The notes beneath the pieces are model-generated. The model was not told where the DNA came from. It saw only the letters and a program-made list of their open reading frames with translations, and ran no database searches. A DNA stretch of 64,000 nt from Ectobius pallidus. Its lineage: Eukaryota > Arthropoda > Insecta > Blattodea > Ectobiidae. The stretch covers positions 153,693,269-153,757,268 of the forward strand of contig CAXKWD010000007.1 of assembly GCA_964059195.1 (NCBI GenBank), given 5' to 3'. Below are positions 62,347-64,000 of the stretch, in pieces. Both the position numbers and the translations under genes were made by a program. Position 1 is the stretch's first letter, and each line of letters begins with the position of its first letter.

Positions 62347-63683
62347 TCAGACACCTTAAATTCATACTGAGAGACTAGGTTTCACTCCATTCTTTGATAG
62401 ACAGGTAACTCTTACATTCACAGATTGGAATGTTTGTACTAAACTATTTTGACTGGAATGTTAAATCTATTGATAACATTTTTAACATTAACCTGCTGAT
62501 GTGTAGAATAAATTTCAATTCTGTAATATGCACAGACGTCATTACAATTTTAGGTTAGGTTAAGACGATGAGTCAGCAGGACGTGGTATCATATCATACA
62601 GACCTAGGTTTAGCTTTTTTATGGAAGCCAAAATCTGAATTTCAGGGTTTGGCGAACATTAATCGTCCTAATTTAAATTTGTTCATATTAAGCACTAAAT
62701 GCTCATTTTTTGAATTTGCTATTTTACACTTAGATTATGCTGAAGTATGAATGACTGCAAACTTTGCTATATCGGTGTGTATAATATAAGGTGACCTTTG
62801 TCAAGTTTCCTGCTCTGCTTCACAATGAGGTTGATTCTACAGATTGCTCCCTTGCCTACCCCACCATACCTAAACTCCAGCATCTGAATTTAACCTGAAT
62901 CTAACCTAATTATACCAGTTAAGGTACAAGTGTCCACTTTATCACCGATTTTCTTACAATTTGCATATTTTTAGTAACAAATTAAGTTTAAACTTAATTC
63001 TATAGGATCTAAATAATATTTCAATCTCATATATGGGCATTTTGCATATTTCTAAAAAATAAAATAGAATTTCTGGAAAATTGCTTAGAAATCAAAGTGC
63101 ATCCTATTTAGTCAATAGCGTCTTATAGTTAATAAGAGATGGTGTGTAAGAACATGAAATCCGGCATCTAGTTATTACAATTCGAAACTTATCTAAAGAA
63201 CAAAAATTGCACAAGAAATAGATTTTAACACTAAAGAACATTGACACAAAGATACAAATGCTGTACAATATATACAATGACTTATGTCAGGGACAGATTA
63301 TATACAGACTATGTACAAAAAACACACATATCAAATGGTGTTATCGATGAATAAATTCTGTTTTAAATATAAAAGCTGTAGTAATGAGATTTTATAAAAC
63401 AATTCTAAATTTATATGGTTAATCCTGTTTTAGTCACGTGCTCAGAGTTACATTATTTCCACACCAAATAATGCACAGATAAACCACATGGAACATGTTT
63501 TCGGACTTAAACTCGATAAAGACTGGATAAAGAAAATGCATTGTTAGAATAAAAGGATAACCATAATTGCTCAATAATTATAGTCCATGAAACTCAACAA
63601 TGAAACAAAACAGAGTGTACTGTAAGTAGTGTATACAGAGAATTAAAAAAAAATCTATTTATACCACCGCAGCTCGAGAATTA
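62347..63683. other. No recognisable feature
   Basis: A/T-rich. The 60-codon ORF at 62568 has no motif. No repeat partner seen. Confidence 0.4.
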
Positions 63684-63932
63684 CACTGCCTGTCCATGGT
63701 TAATTTTAACATGGAGTTCAGAGTATTGTTAAATTGCCTAATTTCTCCAGTAGAGGCGACACAGTTCACACCCAGATAGCATGAAATTCCAGCATATTTC
63801 AGTTTCCGAGTTTATACTTCAGAGGGCAACACAGCATACGGTAATGTAAAGGGTATTGCAGCTGGGTGTGAAAGGTGCTGCCATCTGTAATGTTGCCGCG
63901 TATGCAAAATTAGCCGATTAGGACAGGCAGTG
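63684..63932. mobile_element. Tc1/mariner-type MITE
   Basis: The ends CACTGCCTGTCC and GGACAGGCAGTG are perfect inverted repeats flanked by TA on both sides. 249 bases, no ORF. Ends of the CACTG-CTGTCC type with TA duplication are usual for Tc1-like elements. Confidence 0.78.
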
Positions 63933-64000
63933 TATACATGAGTAATACAGTCTAGAAGGCAGTGATTTATACACATATACATTTCACAGCAACAAAGTGG

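Overview
This is animal nuclear DNA, most likely from an insect with a large, repeat-rich genome (a cockroach or termite would fit; the order is inference). The reasons are split genes with GT-AG introns, non-LTR retrotransposons, tRNA-derived SINEs, hAT, mariner, pogo and piggyBac-type elements, and blocks of the arthropod telomere repeat TTAGG. There is no bacterial-style operon, CRISPR array, rRNA gene or convincing free-standing tRNA gene.

The only host gene I can support is the 3' part of a + strand gene for SUV3 (SUPV3L1), the mitochondrial DExH-box RNA helicase. Seven coding exons (1250-1391, 5311-5469, 6813-6992, 8172-8320, 10033-10232, 20416-20531, 22920-22985) join in frame into 336 codons plus a stop. 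They run from helicase motif VI to a lysine/arginine-rich C-terminus. The 5' half lies outside the window. A non-coding last exon near 24172-24440 is possible.

Every visible SUV3 intron holds transposon-derived DNA. Intron 1392-5310 holds a LINE fragment and a SINE broken by a foldback element that itself received a hAT insertion. Intron 5470-6812 is a three-level nest. Intron 6993-8171 holds a palindromic mariner. Intron 8321-10032 holds a TTAA-flanked MITE and a SINE with target duplications. The 10.2 kb intron 10233-20415 holds SINEs, a dead transposase, a frameshifted LINE and two hAT-type elements. Intron 20532-22919 holds a second copy of a segment from the previous intron.

From about 24.5 kb to the end I find no host coding sequence. 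By region: 22-27 kb, an interspersed repeat with an internal 160-bp tandem expansion, then a rearranged mariner; 27.5-29.0 kb, a hAT-like element with a near-perfect 214-bp-arm palindrome; 29.7-31.4 kb, minisatellites and interstitial TTAGG/CCTAA arrays; 32.4-34.7 kb, a palindromic MITE, a SINE and a LINE end; 35.0-39.2 kb, a 4.1 kb element with about 540-bp terminal inverted repeats; 39.3-43.5 kb, LINE 3' ends and a hAT MITE; 46.5-48.2 kb, a candidate minus-strand promoter/first exon and a 348-bp tandem array; 48.7-64 kb, further hAT, pogo, mariner, LINE and SINE copies, several nested.

The clearest signals are structural: at least a dozen hAT-type non-autonomous elements, most with 8-bp target duplications readable by eye; a filled/empty site pair inside the window; two palindromic mariners; the long-TIR element; and the interstitial telomeric block. 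I see no new protein-coding system. All identities were made by reading, without database searches, and repeat edges may be off by several bases unless a target duplication is quoted.
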